The notes under the pieces were generated by a model that did no database searches, was not told where the DNA came from, and saw only the letters and a program-made list of their open reading frames with translations. This document shows positions 32,278 to 40,939 of a DNA stretch of 45,564 nucleotides, in pieces. Position numbers and translations under genes: made by a program. Origin of the DNA: an uncultured Lachnospiraceae bacterium (GTDB taxonomy: Bacteria > Bacillota > Clostridia > Lachnospirales > Lachnospiraceae); NCBI GenBank assembly GCA_905209075.1, contig CAJLRL010000021.1, positions 1-45,564 of the forward strand, in the 5' to 3' direction. Each line of letters opens with the position of its first letter. Within the stretch, counting starts at the first letter, position 1.

Positions 32278-34110
32278 TTATTCTATCTGCTGGGCTATCT
32301 CCTCGAGATATTCCCATCTGTCCATCTTCTCTAACAGTGCCGCTTCAACCTCATCCTTTTCTTTTGTCAGTGCATTAAGCTTACCGAAATCACTAGCATT
32401 TTTCATGATCTTCTCATCAAGCTCTGCTATCTGGTTTTCAAGTTTTTCAATATCAGCCTCGATTGTCTCATACTCACGCTTTTCATTGTAAGAAAATTTC
32501 ACTTTTTTCTCATGCTTCCACGTCTGCTTTGATGATGTCTGTTCTTTTTCTGCTCCGTTGCTTTCATCTATATCGTTTTTTTCATTTGTACTGCCCAACA
32601 TTCCCATTTTGACAGGCTCCGGCCTTTTTGCCATATAATCGCTGTAACCGCCCTCATACTGTACGATCCGGCCATTTCCTTCAAATGCAAATATTCTTCT
32701 TGCGATCCTGTCAAGAAAATATCTGTCATGCGATACCGTTATGACTATCCCCTCATAATTGTCGAGATAATCTTCAAGAATAGCAAGCGTCTGCGTATCA
32801 AGGTCATTCGTAGGCTCGTCCATTATGAGAACATTCGGTGCCGTCATAAGAACACGGAGCAGATGGAGTCTCCTTTTTTCTCCACCCGAGAGCTTTCCAA
32901 CAGGACTATACTGCTGCTCCGGCGGAAAAAGAAATCTCTCAAGCATCGCTGATGCAGATACAAGGCCGTCATTTGTCCTCACATATTCCGCAGCCTCTTT
33001 TATATAGTCAATAACCCTTATATCCGGATCTATGGATATCTCCTGTCCATAATAGCCTATTTTTATAGTTTGTCCTATTTCTATCTCACCAGAATCCGGC
33101 TCAACAAAGCCTGCGATCATCTTCATGAGCGTTGTCTTTCCGCAGCCGTTTTTTCCGACAAAACCGATCCTGTCATTTTTCAAAAAGATATACGAAAAAT
33201 CATCCACGCAGATAATATTTCCATATGACTTTGATATGTTGGAAAGCTCTATCGTGGTACGTCCCATTCTTGACGAAACTGATGAAAGTTCAACTTTTCC
33301 GTCTGTCATGGGACCTTTCTGGTCCCGGAGTGCCTCATATCTTTGGATATGCGCTTTCTGCTTTGTGGAACGTGCCCTTGCCCCACGCTGCATCCATTCG
33401 ATTTCCTTCCTGAGTATGGACTGTCTTTTACGCTCTGAAGCACGCTCACTCTCCTCACGCGCTGCTTTTCTTTCCAGAAAACCACTGTAGTTTGTATCAT
33501 AGCTGTAGGCACTGCCCTTGTCGATCTCAACAATTCTGTTGCACACACTATCAAGGAAATATCTGTCATGTGTAACCATGATTATAGCCCCCCGGAATTT
33601 TCTCAAGAAATCCTCAAGCCATTCTACCATCTCATAATCAAGATGGTTTGTAGGCTCATCCAGGATCAATACATCACATGGCTTTAATACTGCCGCTACA
33701 AGTGCAACACGCTTTCTCTGTCCTCCTGAAAGCTCACCTGTCTTCTGCTCAAAATCCGTTATATCAAGATTCATGAGCAGCGATTTTGCGTCACTTTCAA
33801 GGCTCCATTTAAGATGTTCATCAAGCTCTGTGGTTTTTACTTTTTTCATGACCTCATCTATAACACTTCCGTCCGGATCAAGATCAGGATTTTGTGAAAG
33901 GTAACTTATCACTATGTGATTTGCCTTTGTCACCTTGCCCTCATCCGGCTCCTCCTGTCCTGCTATGATCTTTAACAGAGTAGATTTTCCTGTCCCATTT
34001 ATGCCGATGATTCCTATTTTTTCGTGCTCCTGCACATAAAAGGAAGCTTCAGCAAAAAGCTTCCTTCCTGTATATGACTTTGTTATATTTTCTACATTAA
34101 TTATGTTCAT
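32278..34110 (-). CDS. ABC-F family ATPase, Uup-like
   Basis: About 610 residues with two ABC ATPase domains and no membrane segments. Domain 1 has GINGTGKST, LSGGQRKR and LILDEPTNHLD; domain 2 has GKNGCGKTT, LSGGEKRR and LIMDEPTNDLD. The linker between them is a charged helical arm (about residues 235-290). The carboxyl end (residues about 525-610) is a coiled coil of the Uup type. ABC-F proteins act on the ribosome to relieve stalls; some give antibiotic protection. The ATG at 34110 overlaps the alarmone-synthetase stop by 14 nt; the longer frame to 34221 reads through that gene and is not the start. Confidence 0.9.
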   Translation of the reverse strand: MNIINVENITKSYTGRKLFAEASFYVQEHEKIGIIGINGTGKSTLLKIIAGQEEPDEGKVTKANHIVISYLSQNPDLDPDGSVIDEVMKKVKTTELDEHLKWSLESDAKSLLMNLDITDFEQKTGELSGGQRKRVALVAAVLKPCDVLILDEPTNHLDYEMVEWLEDFLRKFRGAIIMVTHDRYFLDSVCNRIVEIDKGSAYSYDTNYSGFLERKAAREESERASERKRQSILRKEIEWMQRGARARSTKQKAHIQRYEALRDQKGPMTDGKVELSSVSSRMGRTTIELSNISKSYGNIICVDDFSYIFLKNDRIGFVGKNGCGKTTLMKMIAGFVEPDSGEIEIGQTIKIGYYGQEISIDPDIRVIDYIKEAAEYVRTNDGLVSASAMLERFLFPPEQQYSPVGKLSGGEKRRLHLLRVLMTAPNVLIMDEPTNDLDTQTLAILEDYLDNYEGIVITVSHDRYFLDRIARRIFAFEGNGRIVQYEGGYSDYMAKRPEPVKMGMLGSTNEKNDIDESNGAEKEQTSSKQTWKHEKKVKFSYNEKREYETIEADIEKLENQIAELDEKIMKNASDFGKLNALTKEKDEVEAALLEKMDRWEYLEEIAQQIE

Positions 34111-34765
34111 CTTTATGTAAAGCTTCCTCCTGCTTTTCTTTTGCCTCAAGGATTGCCTGATTAAGGGATAACATCTTTGCATCGAGATTTGATACGATTT
34201 CCGCACATTCACGCAGATCACGGCTTATATATTCTGGTGCATTTCCCTCAAATTTATAATAAATCTTATGTTCAAGACTTGCCCAGAAATCCATTGCGAT
34301 CGTTCTTATCTGTATCTCGACCTTTGTGTCAACCACCCTGTTTGATAAAAAAATCGGGACGGAAACTATCATATGATAGCTTTTATATCCGCTCTCCTTG
34401 GGATGTTTCATGTAATCCTTTACCGAGATCACAGTCAGGTCATTCTGTCTTCCTATCATCTCAGCCAGTTTATATATATCTGATGTAAAAGAACATACTA
34501 TACGGATTCCCGCTATGTCCTTTACATATGTTACCATATTTTCGATCGTGCTCTCATATCCACCCTTTTTTAGCTTTTTTACTATACTTTCAGGTGTCTT
34601 TATTCTTGATTTGATGTATTCTATAGGATTATAGTTGTGAATATGCACAAACTCATCATTTAAAATCTCAAGCTTTGTCCCGACCTCCTTGAGTGCCGAA
34701 TTATATAAAAACATCATAGTTTCCCAGCTGTCTATACCTTCTGTAACTTCCTCAGTTATTTCCAT
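34097..34765 (-). CDS. Small alarmone synthetase (RelA/SpoT domain protein)
   Basis: About 222 residues with a single RelA/SpoT synthetase domain and neither hydrolase, TGS nor ACT domains, like RelQ/RelP. Visible elements are VKDIAGIRIVCSF, the substrate loop HPKESGYKSYHMIV, and VEIQIRTIAMDFWASLEHKI. It would transfer pyrophosphate from ATP to GTP or GDP to make (p)ppGpp. A carboxyl helical tail rich in Gln and Glu may assist oligomerisation. AGGAGGGG lies before the ATG at 34765. It follows the 87-residue gene by 13 nt and overlaps the ABC-F gene. Confidence 0.9.
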   Translation of the reverse strand: MEITEEVTEGIDSWETMMFLYNSALKEVGTKLEILNDEFVHIHNYNPIEYIKSRIKTPESIVKKLKKGGYESTIENMVTYVKDIAGIRIVCSFTSDIYKLAEMIGRQNDLTVISVKDYMKHPKESGYKSYHMIVSVPIFLSNRVVDTKVEIQIRTIAMDFWASLEHKIYYKFEGNAPEYISRDLRECAEIVSNLDAKMLSLNQAILEAKEKQEEALHKDEHN

Positions 34766-34778
34766 GTATGTGCCCCTC

Positions 34779-35042
34779 CTAGTCTTCTTCAATGACGTGG
34801 ATCTCCATATAGTCAAAATCTATATCTTCCACAAAGCTGTCCTTTGCAAAACGGGTTTTTCCACTTTTTTTAAATTCCGCAATATTTTTTGGCAGCCATA
34901 TAGGCTTTGCAAGATCAAACCTTAAGCATGCCTCCTCAAGCGCATTAAATACCTTGTGCGTTCTGGTATCTGTGCTTTCATCTTCTATTGTTTCTTCTTT
35001 AAGCAGATGTGTATCCTTAAATATCTTAAACCAGATCCTCAT
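34779..35042 (-). CDS. Conserved 87-residue protein of unknown function
   Basis: A small soluble protein, starting MRIWFKIFKDTHLLKE, with no motif I can name. I recall close relatives in other Lachnospiraceae annotated only as hypothetical. The ATG at 35042 has AAGGAGAGG upstream and lies inside the end of the methyltransferase gene (17-nt overlap); the longer frame to 35102 is not supported. Features include THKVFNALEEACLRFDLAKPIWL in the middle (two blocks) and an acidic end. Sandwiched between an RNA methyltransferase and an alarmone synthetase, it may belong to ribosome or stress function, by context alone. Confidence 0.8.
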   Translation of the reverse strand: MRIWFKIFKDTHLLKEETIEDESTDTRTHKVFNALEEACLRFDLAKPIWLPKNIAEFKKSGKTRFAKDSFVEDIDFDYMEIHVIEED

Positions 35043-35826
35043 GCCCTCTCCTTCTTTGCCTGCTGCACTCATACATAAGAAGTGTCGCAGATATAGCCGC
35101 ATTTAAAGATTCAACTTTACCGGCCATAGGTATTTTTATATAATTGTCTGCCAGATCTGCAATTTCATCCGACAGTCCATTTCCTTCGTTTCCAATCAAA
35201 AATCCGCACGGCTTTGTGTAATCCGGCTTGTCATAAGACACTTTACCTTTTAAATGTGCCGCATATAATCTGATTCCATTTTCTTTGAGCTTTGCTATAG
35301 CTTCTGTCAGATCTTCTGCTATAAAAAATGGCACTCGGTACAATGACCCCATTGTAGCTCTCACCGTTTTCGGATTAAATATATCAACTGTAGTTTTGTT
35401 CATTATTATGCCGCTTATTCCGGCACCCTCTCCGGTTCTGATCATTGTTCCCAGATTTCCCGGATCCTGTATACTCTCCAAAATGAGTATATGTGGCTGT
35501 TCTTTATTTATTACATCTTCTAATTTGTATTCTGGCATTTGTACGATTGCCATGATTCCCTGTGGTGTCTGCGTATCCGATATGGTCTTAAATACCTGGT
35601 CTGATACCACTTCTGTCACAGCCTCCACACTATTTAATTCTTTAGCATATCTGTTTTCTTTATAAAATGATTCTGAAACATACACCGCCTTCAGCAGTTT
35701 ATGAGGTGCTTCAAAGCACATTTTAGGGCCTTCGACGATAAAAACGTTTTGTTTTTTTCTCTCTTTTGCCTTTTTCATCAGATTCTGTATATTTTTAATT
35801 TGCTGGTTTGATGTACTGCTTATCAT
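35026..35826 (-). CDS. TrmH/SpoU family RNA 2'-O-methyltransferase
   Basis: About 266 residues. An amino-terminal substrate-binding domain (KKQNVFIVEGPKMCFEA near residues 23-39) precedes a SPOUT domain with all three motifs: NLGTMIRTGEGAGISGII, GFLIGNEGNGLSDE, and IPMAGKVESLNAAISATLL, the knot that binds S-adenosylmethionine. The target is probably 23S rRNA or tRNA ribose. AAAGGAA precedes the ATG at 35826; the frame opens at a TTG 60 nt earlier inside a hairpin and is not used. It leads the four-gene translation and stress block. Confidence 0.92.
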   Translation of the reverse strand: MISSTSNQQIKNIQNLMKKAKERKKQNVFIVEGPKMCFEAPHKLLKAVYVSESFYKENRYAKELNSVEAVTEVVSDQVFKTISDTQTPQGIMAIVQMPEYKLEDVINKEQPHILILESIQDPGNLGTMIRTGEGAGISGIIMNKTTVDIFNPKTVRATMGSLYRVPFFIAEDLTEAIAKLKENGIRLYAAHLKGKVSYDKPDYTKPCGFLIGNEGNGLSDEIADLADNYIKIPMAGKVESLNAAISATLLMYECSRQRRRGHEDLV

Positions 35827-35847
35827 ATTTATTCCTTTATCTGAATT

Positions 35848-35907
35848 AAAAATACCGGAAACCAATGCGCCTGCCTGATGTAACAAGCTGCGTATGATGT
35901 TCCGGTA
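35848..35907 (-). terminator. Hairpin with T-run between pfkA and trmH-like gene
   Basis: On the minus strand TACCGGAA and TTCCGGTA form an 8-bp stem around a 39-nt loop, followed by five T residues. It can end pfkA transcription or act as an attenuator in the methyltransferase leader, as the ribosome binding site lies about 20 nt beyond. Confidence 0.5.
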
Positions 35908-35969
35908 CTTTCCTACTTTATATAATGTAACTGTATATGTTTATTAAAATAATTATACATCAGCTTCTA

Positions 35970-36941
35970 CTATACAAGGCTCTTTGAGATGTCATACATA
36001 TACTCATCTACGTTCTTCTTCATAGCAAGTGCTTCATCAATGTCGAAATCCACAAACTCGCCATCCTTGTGTGCGATAACTCTGTTTGATTTACCCTCGC
36101 AGAGAAGATCAACTGCCATTGCTCCCATGATTGTAGCATATACACGGTCTTTACATGATGGGCTTCCGCCTCTTTGCATATGTCCAAGAATTGTAGCACG
36201 TGTCTCGATTCCTGTAGCTTCCTCGATCCTCTTTGCCATGCTCTGTGAATGTCCTACACCCTCAGCGTTGATGATTATGTAATGCTGTTTTCCAAGCTCT
36301 CTTGCATGGGCAACTCTCTCGATAAGAGCTTCCTCATTGTAATCATATTTCTCTGGAAGTAAGATTTCCTCTGATCCGTTTGCAAGACCGCACCATAATG
36401 CGATATATCCAGCACCACGTCCCATAACCTCTATAATTGAACATCTCTCATGTGAAGTAGATGTGTCACGGACTTTGTCGATTGCTTCCATAGCTGTGTT
36501 ACATGCTGTATCAAATCCGATCGTGTAATCCGTACATGCGATATCAAGATCGATCGTTCCAGGAAGTCCGATAGTGTTGATTCCAAGTGCTGCAAGCTTC
36601 TGTGCACCCTGGAAAGATCCGTCACCACCGATTACCACGATCGCATCGATTCCATGTTTCTTGCAGATCTCAGCACCCTTCTGCTGTCCTTCTGCTGTAA
36701 CGAATTCTTTACATCTGGCTGTCTGTAAGATTGTACCGCCGCGTGAGATTGTGTCTGATACACTCTTAGAATCCATATCTACGATTTCTTCATTTAAGAG
36801 TCCTGCATATCCTCTCTTGATTCCTTTTACTTTTTTTCCTTTTGAAAGAGCCTGACGAACTACTGCACGAATAGCTGCGTTCATTCCCGGTGCATCTCCA
36901 CCACTTGTAAGTACACCTATTGTGTTAATCTCTTTTGCCAT
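35970..36941 (-). CDS. pfkA: 6-phosphofructokinase (ATP-dependent)
   Basis: A 323-residue glycolytic enzyme that phosphorylates fructose-6-phosphate. The amino end has IGVLTSGGDAPGMNAAIRA, and GGDGSFQGA (residues 105-113) keeps the Gly that favours ATP over pyrophosphate. The catalytic loop is PGTIDLDIACTDYTIGFDTA in two blocks: Asp131 and Asp133 are present, but the usual Asn between them is Leu132. MGRGAGYIALW and the effector-side residues look normal. GGAGG precedes the ATG at 36941; the frame opens five codons earlier. It follows dnaE by 66 bp. Confidence 0.95.
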   Translation of the reverse strand: MAKEINTIGVLTSGGDAPGMNAAIRAVVRQALSKGKKVKGIKRGYAGLLNEEIVDMDSKSVSDTISRGGTILQTARCKEFVTAEGQQKGAEICKKHGIDAIVVIGGDGSFQGAQKLAALGINTIGLPGTIDLDIACTDYTIGFDTACNTAMEAIDKVRDTSTSHERCSIIEVMGRGAGYIALWCGLANGSEEILLPEKYDYNEEALIERVAHARELGKQHYIIINAEGVGHSQSMAKRIEEATGIETRATILGHMQRGGSPSCKDRVYATIMGAMAVDLLCEGKSNRVIAHKDGEFVDFDIDEALAMKKNVDEYMYDISKSLV

Positions 36942-37007
36942 TGGTATAACCTCCATATGTTAAAAAATTATCATTTAGTCTAATCCCTATATATTGTACT
37001 TGTTTCG

Positions 37008-40000
37008 TTAACTTTTTTCAATATTCTTTTCAACTATTTTCACATTTTCTGTACCGATCACAGCCTGTAATTTTCCAACAAGTTCCGTATCCGCATTTAC
37101 TGTAAAATTTCTTCCAAGCTTTTTCATCTGTTTCGTGCCTGAAATGTATATTACTACATCATTATTTCCGTCTGAAGAACGAAGAAGCTGCATGATAGTG
37201 CTTTCGTGCTTTGTGTATTCTTCCATGTTTTCAAACTTCAGCCACAGGCTCTTTGGCGTCTCGTCAAACGAAATGATCCTTTCACAGATTATTTTTCCAT
37301 TCTGTTCGTCCTCGACCGTCGCTCTTCCTATTACAAAAATCTTTGCATCATCATTTATATACCGCTGATAGCGTTCATAGTCCCGTGGAAATATTATAAC
37401 TTCGACAGAGCCGGTTAAATCTTCTATCGTGATAAAGGCCATAGCTTTGTTGTTCTTTGTGAACTTGATCGTCTTTGCTGCGATCATTCCACCTACAACC
37501 ACATGGGAATTATCCGTAACCTTAACTGCCTGTGTCTCCTCATCCCTGACAAAGTCGATGGCATTTACCGTGGCATTTTTTGAAAGCTTATCCATATATT
37601 CTTCAAGTGGATGACCGCTTAAATATATTCCCAAAACCTCCTTTTCAAAGGCAAGGGAAACTTCTTTATCAAACTCCCCTACATCAGGATATCTGATCTC
37701 GTATTCTTTCTTTTCTTCGTCCGATACCATGTCAAACAAAGACATCTGGCCTGCCATTGTGGATTTTCTGTCATGTGCGGCCTTATCTGCAATAGATGCA
37801 TATACAAGTGTCATCTGCTTTCTTGTTCCATCAAGTGTATCGCATGCCCCTGCTTTGATAAGGTTTTCTATAGCACGTTTATTTATGTCGCGGTCTGACA
37901 TGCGCTCTATAAAATCTGTAAGCGTGCGGTATTTTCCACCTATGCTGCGTTCTTCTATTATGTTGTCTATTACGGGTCTTCCAAGCGATTTTATCGCATA
38001 AAGACCATATCTTACACAATCTCCCTCAGCTGTAAACTCTCCCTGTCCACAATTTATATCAGGAGGCAGCACCTTTATCCCCATTGCACGGCAGCTGTAA
38101 AGGTATTCTGCTGCCTTTGTAGAATTGTCTATTACAGAAGTCATAAGTGCAGCCATAAATTCAACCGGATAATAATTTTTAAGCCATGCAGTCTGGACAC
38201 TTATTTTGGCATATGCCGCAGCATGGGATTTGTTGAAAGCATATTTAGCAAAATCCACCATCGAATCATAAATACTGTCTGCCGCTTTCTCATCAATCCC
38301 GTTTGCGACACAGCCTTTTATATTACGTTCCGGATCACCATAAACAAAGCTCTTTCTCTCAGCATCTATAACATACTGTTTTTTCTTACTCATGGCACGA
38401 CGGATATTATCCGCCTGTCCCATCGTATATCCGGCAAGCTTTTGTACGATCTGCATTACCTGCTCCTGATATACTATACATCCGTATGTCGGTTCAAGTA
38501 TACTCTCTAACTCAGGCGTTACATAAGATATCGCCCCCGGATTATTTTTTCCTTTTATATAGTTTGGGATAAAATCCATAGGTCCCGGACGGTAAAGCGA
38601 TATACCGGCTACTATGTCCTCAAAGTTCTGCGGATGAAGCTCCTTCATGAAGTTCTGCATTCCCGCAGACTCAAGCTGGAATACTCCTTCTGTCTTTCCT
38701 GTCCCTATAAAATCAAGTGTTCCTTTATCATTAAAGTCTATGTGATCTATGTCAACGTCTATTCCCTTTGATGCTTTTATATTTTTAACGGAATCCTTTA
38801 ACACTGTAAGTGTCCTAAGACCAAGGAAATCCATCTTTAAAAGTCCAAGTTCCTCAAGCTGCACCATGTTGTACTCAGCTGTAGGGCTGCCGTCATTTGC
38901 CCTGCCAAGCGGAACATAATCGCTTGCGACTCCCGGATAAATAACAACTCCTGCCGCATGGACTGATGTATGATTTGGAAGCCCCTCAAGCTTCTTTGCC
39001 ATATCTATCATATCATGGACTGACTTGTCACTTTCATATATGCCCCGAAATTCCGGGTTCATCTGGAGTGCCTTATCTATTGTGATATTAAGCTCCTGTG
39101 GGATCATCTTTGCCAGTCTGTCAGTCTCGGCATACGGAAAATCAAGTGCTTTTCCGACTGATTTTATAACCCCGCGTGCCGCCATCGTTCCAAATGTGAC
39201 TATCTGCGTAACTGAATCATGTCCGTATTTTTCCTGGACATATTCTATAGCTCTGTACCTTTCAGCATACTCAAAATCAACGTCAATATCAGGCATTGAC
39301 ACACGCTCTGGATTGAGAAACCTCTCAAAGAGCAGATTATATTTAACCGGATCTATATCAGTAATTCCTGTACAGTAACATACCCGGCTTCCCGCCGCAG
39401 AGCCTCGTCCCGGTCCAACCCAGCAGTCGTGGGTCCGGCACCAGTTTATATAATCCCATACAATAAGAATATACTCGATAAATCCCATCGTCTTTATTAT
39501 TCCAAGCTCATATTCCATATCCTTATGGATTTCTTTAAGCTGTTCTTTCCCATACTCACCACAGCCGGTATATTTCTCTTCAAATCCTTTTTCGCAAAGT
39601 TCTGTAAGAAATTCCTCAGCACTGCTGTATCCATCAGGAACCTTATACTTTGGGATTTTATAGTTTCCGAATTCAAGTGTTACATTACATCTGTCGGCAA
39701 TTTTCTGAGTGTTTTCAACAGCGGAAAGCGCATACTGGAACAGTTTTCTCATCTGTTCTTCGCTTTTTACAAAGAATTGTCCACCTTCGTAACGCATCCT
39801 GTCCTCGTCAGAAACCTTCCTGCCCGTCTGGATGCAAAGAAGCACATCATGTGCTTCCACATCAGTCTCATATGTATAATGCACATCGTTCGTACATACA
39901 AGCTCTATCCCCAGTTCCTGGCTCATCCTGATAAGCTGCTGGTTTACAAGTTTCTGATCGTCTATGCCGTGATCCTGAAGTTCCAGAAAAAAGTTGTCTT

Positions 40001-40502
40001 TTCCAAAACAATCCCTGTATTTTTCAGCTATTTTCTTTGCATCCTCATAAAGCCCTCTTACAATATATCTCGGTATCTCACCGGCAAGACACGCCGAAAG
40101 GCATATAAGCCCCTCATGATACTTTTCAAGAGTCTCAAAATCGACCCTCGGTCTGTAATAGTATCCTTCTGTAAATCCGATCGACACTATTTTCATGAGG
40201 TTTGCATAACCTTTATTATTTTCTGCTAACAGAATAAGATGGTAATACCTGTCCTCGCCATGGCTTAATTCCCTGTCAAATCTGGAATTTGGTGCCACGT
40301 AAACCTCACATCCTATTATCGGGTTGATGTCGTTTGCCTTTGCTGTTTTATAAAACTCCACAACTCCATACATGTTTCCGTGATCAGTTATGGCAGCACT
40401 GTTCATTCCAAGCTCCCTGACCCGCGCTATATAATTTTTTATTTTGTTCGACCCATCCAAAAGACTGTATTCGGTATGGGTGTGAAGATGACAAAACGCC
40501 AT
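37008..40502 (-). CDS. dnaE: DNA polymerase III alpha subunit (DnaE type)
   Basis: A 1,164-residue replicative polymerase subunit. An amino-terminal PHP domain (HLHTHTEYSLLDG at the start, with ITDHGNMYG) is followed by the polymerase core with GPGRGSAAGS and the catalytic PDIDVDF, then a helix-hairpin-helix region, and an OB domain near residue 1000 with IEDLTGSVEVIIFPRDYE. It lacks the 3'-5' exonuclease of PolC, so it is the DnaE type that works beside PolC in Firmicutes. AAGGAGT precedes the ATG. It sits between DUF1294 and pfkA. Confidence 0.96.
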   Translation of the reverse strand: MAFCHLHTHTEYSLLDGSNKIKNYIARVRELGMNSAAITDHGNMYGVVEFYKTAKANDINPIIGCEVYVAPNSRFDRELSHGEDRYYHLILLAENNKGYANLMKIVSIGFTEGYYYRPRVDFETLEKYHEGLICLSACLAGEIPRYIVRGLYEDAKKIAEKYRDCFGKDNFFLELQDHGIDDQKLVNQQLIRMSQELGIELVCTNDVHYTYETDVEAHDVLLCIQTGRKVSDEDRMRYEGGQFFVKSEEQMRKLFQYALSAVENTQKIADRCNVTLEFGNYKIPKYKVPDGYSSAEEFLTELCEKGFEEKYTGCGEYGKEQLKEIHKDMEYELGIIKTMGFIEYILIVWDYINWCRTHDCWVGPGRGSAAGSRVCYCTGITDIDPVKYNLLFERFLNPERVSMPDIDVDFEYAERYRAIEYVQEKYGHDSVTQIVTFGTMAARGVIKSVGKALDFPYAETDRLAKMIPQELNITIDKALQMNPEFRGIYESDKSVHDMIDMAKKLEGLPNHTSVHAAGVVIYPGVASDYVPLGRANDGSPTAEYNMVQLEELGLLKMDFLGLRTLTVLKDSVKNIKASKGIDVDIDHIDFNDKGTLDFIGTGKTEGVFQLESAGMQNFMKELHPQNFEDIVAGISLYRPGPMDFIPNYIKGKNNPGAISYVTPELESILEPTYGCIVYQEQVMQIVQKLAGYTMGQADNIRRAMSKKKQYVIDAERKSFVYGDPERNIKGCVANGIDEKAADSIYDSMVDFAKYAFNKSHAAAYAKISVQTAWLKNYYPVEFMAALMTSVIDNSTKAAEYLYSCRAMGIKVLPPDINCGQGEFTAEGDCVRYGLYAIKSLGRPVIDNIIEERSIGGKYRTLTDFIERMSDRDINKRAIENLIKAGACDTLDGTRKQMTLVYASIADKAAHDRKSTMAGQMSLFDMVSDEEKKEYEIRYPDVGEFDKEVSLAFEKEVLGIYLSGHPLEEYMDKLSKNATVNAIDFVRDEETQAVKVTDNSHVVVGGMIAAKTIKFTKNNKAMAFITIEDLTGSVEVIIFPRDYERYQRYINDDAKIFVIGRATVEDEQNGKIICERIISFDETPKSLWLKFENMEEYTKHESTIMQLLRSSDGNNDVVIYISGTKQMKKLGRNFTVNADTELVGKLQAVIGTENVKIVEKNIEKS

Positions 40503-40519
40503 TTATCCTGACTCCTTAT

Positions 40520-40789
40520 CTAATAATACTGTCTGTATAGTATGCTAAGTATCACAAGCTGTATAAAAAATATCGCCGGCATTCCTTTGACAAAATACCA
40601 GTGTTTGGTCTTATGATGAAATGCATACATTCCTGCCCACGTTCCGGCGCTTCCTCCAAGAAGGCTCAGTCCGAACAATGTCTTTTCAGGAATTCTCCAT
40701 TTTCTCATTTTTGCCTTGTATTTATCTATTCCCATAGCCGCAAAACCGGCAACATTCATTATAAGTAAATAAACTAATACTATTTCCAT
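40520..40789 (-). CDS. DUF1294 small membrane protein
   Basis: An 89-residue membrane protein recognised as DUF1294. Two or three hydrophobic helices flank the conserved cytoplasmic segment GIDKYKAKMRKWRIPEKTLF, followed by the family element GGSAGTWAGMYAFHHKTKH. Its function is unknown. It starts the dnaE-pfkA block, 17 nt ahead of dnaE. GAGGAAATG-type sequence lies just before the ATG. Confidence 0.9.
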   Translation of the reverse strand: MEIVLVYLLIMNVAGFAAMGIDKYKAKMRKWRIPEKTLFGLSLLGGSAGTWAGMYAFHHKTKHWYFVKGMPAIFFIQLVILSILYRQYY

Positions 40790-40865
40790 TTCATTTCCTC
40801 GAATCTTTGTTCAGTATATTGTACCATTTTCATACTATGCCTGCAAGTTTTCAAACCGGCAAAAT

Positions 40866-40905
40866 AAAACCACCGGAGACATGATCAGATGTTTCCGATG
40901 GTTTT
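40866..40905 (-). terminator. Intrinsic terminator after secDF
   Basis: A 16-bp interrupted stem with outer arms AAAACCA and TGGTTTT and inner CGGA/TCCG and ACAT/ATGT pairs around a 6-nt loop. T-rich runs lie on both sides, so it may work for the minus-strand secDF gene and in reverse. Confidence 0.75.
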
Positions 40906-40939
40906 TATATTTTATCTGGATTATTTCCTGGTTTTGGAA

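Noticed and set aside
32267..32285. 7-bp inverted repeat between the converging exporter and ABC-F genes
   Set aside because: It is AT-rich, built largely from the two stop codons, and has no T-run; too weak to call a terminator.
39429..40229. Plus-strand frame of 266 codons within dnaE
   Set aside because: Antisense to the dnaE PHP and polymerase region, rich in Phe, Ile and Lys, without a ribosome binding site.
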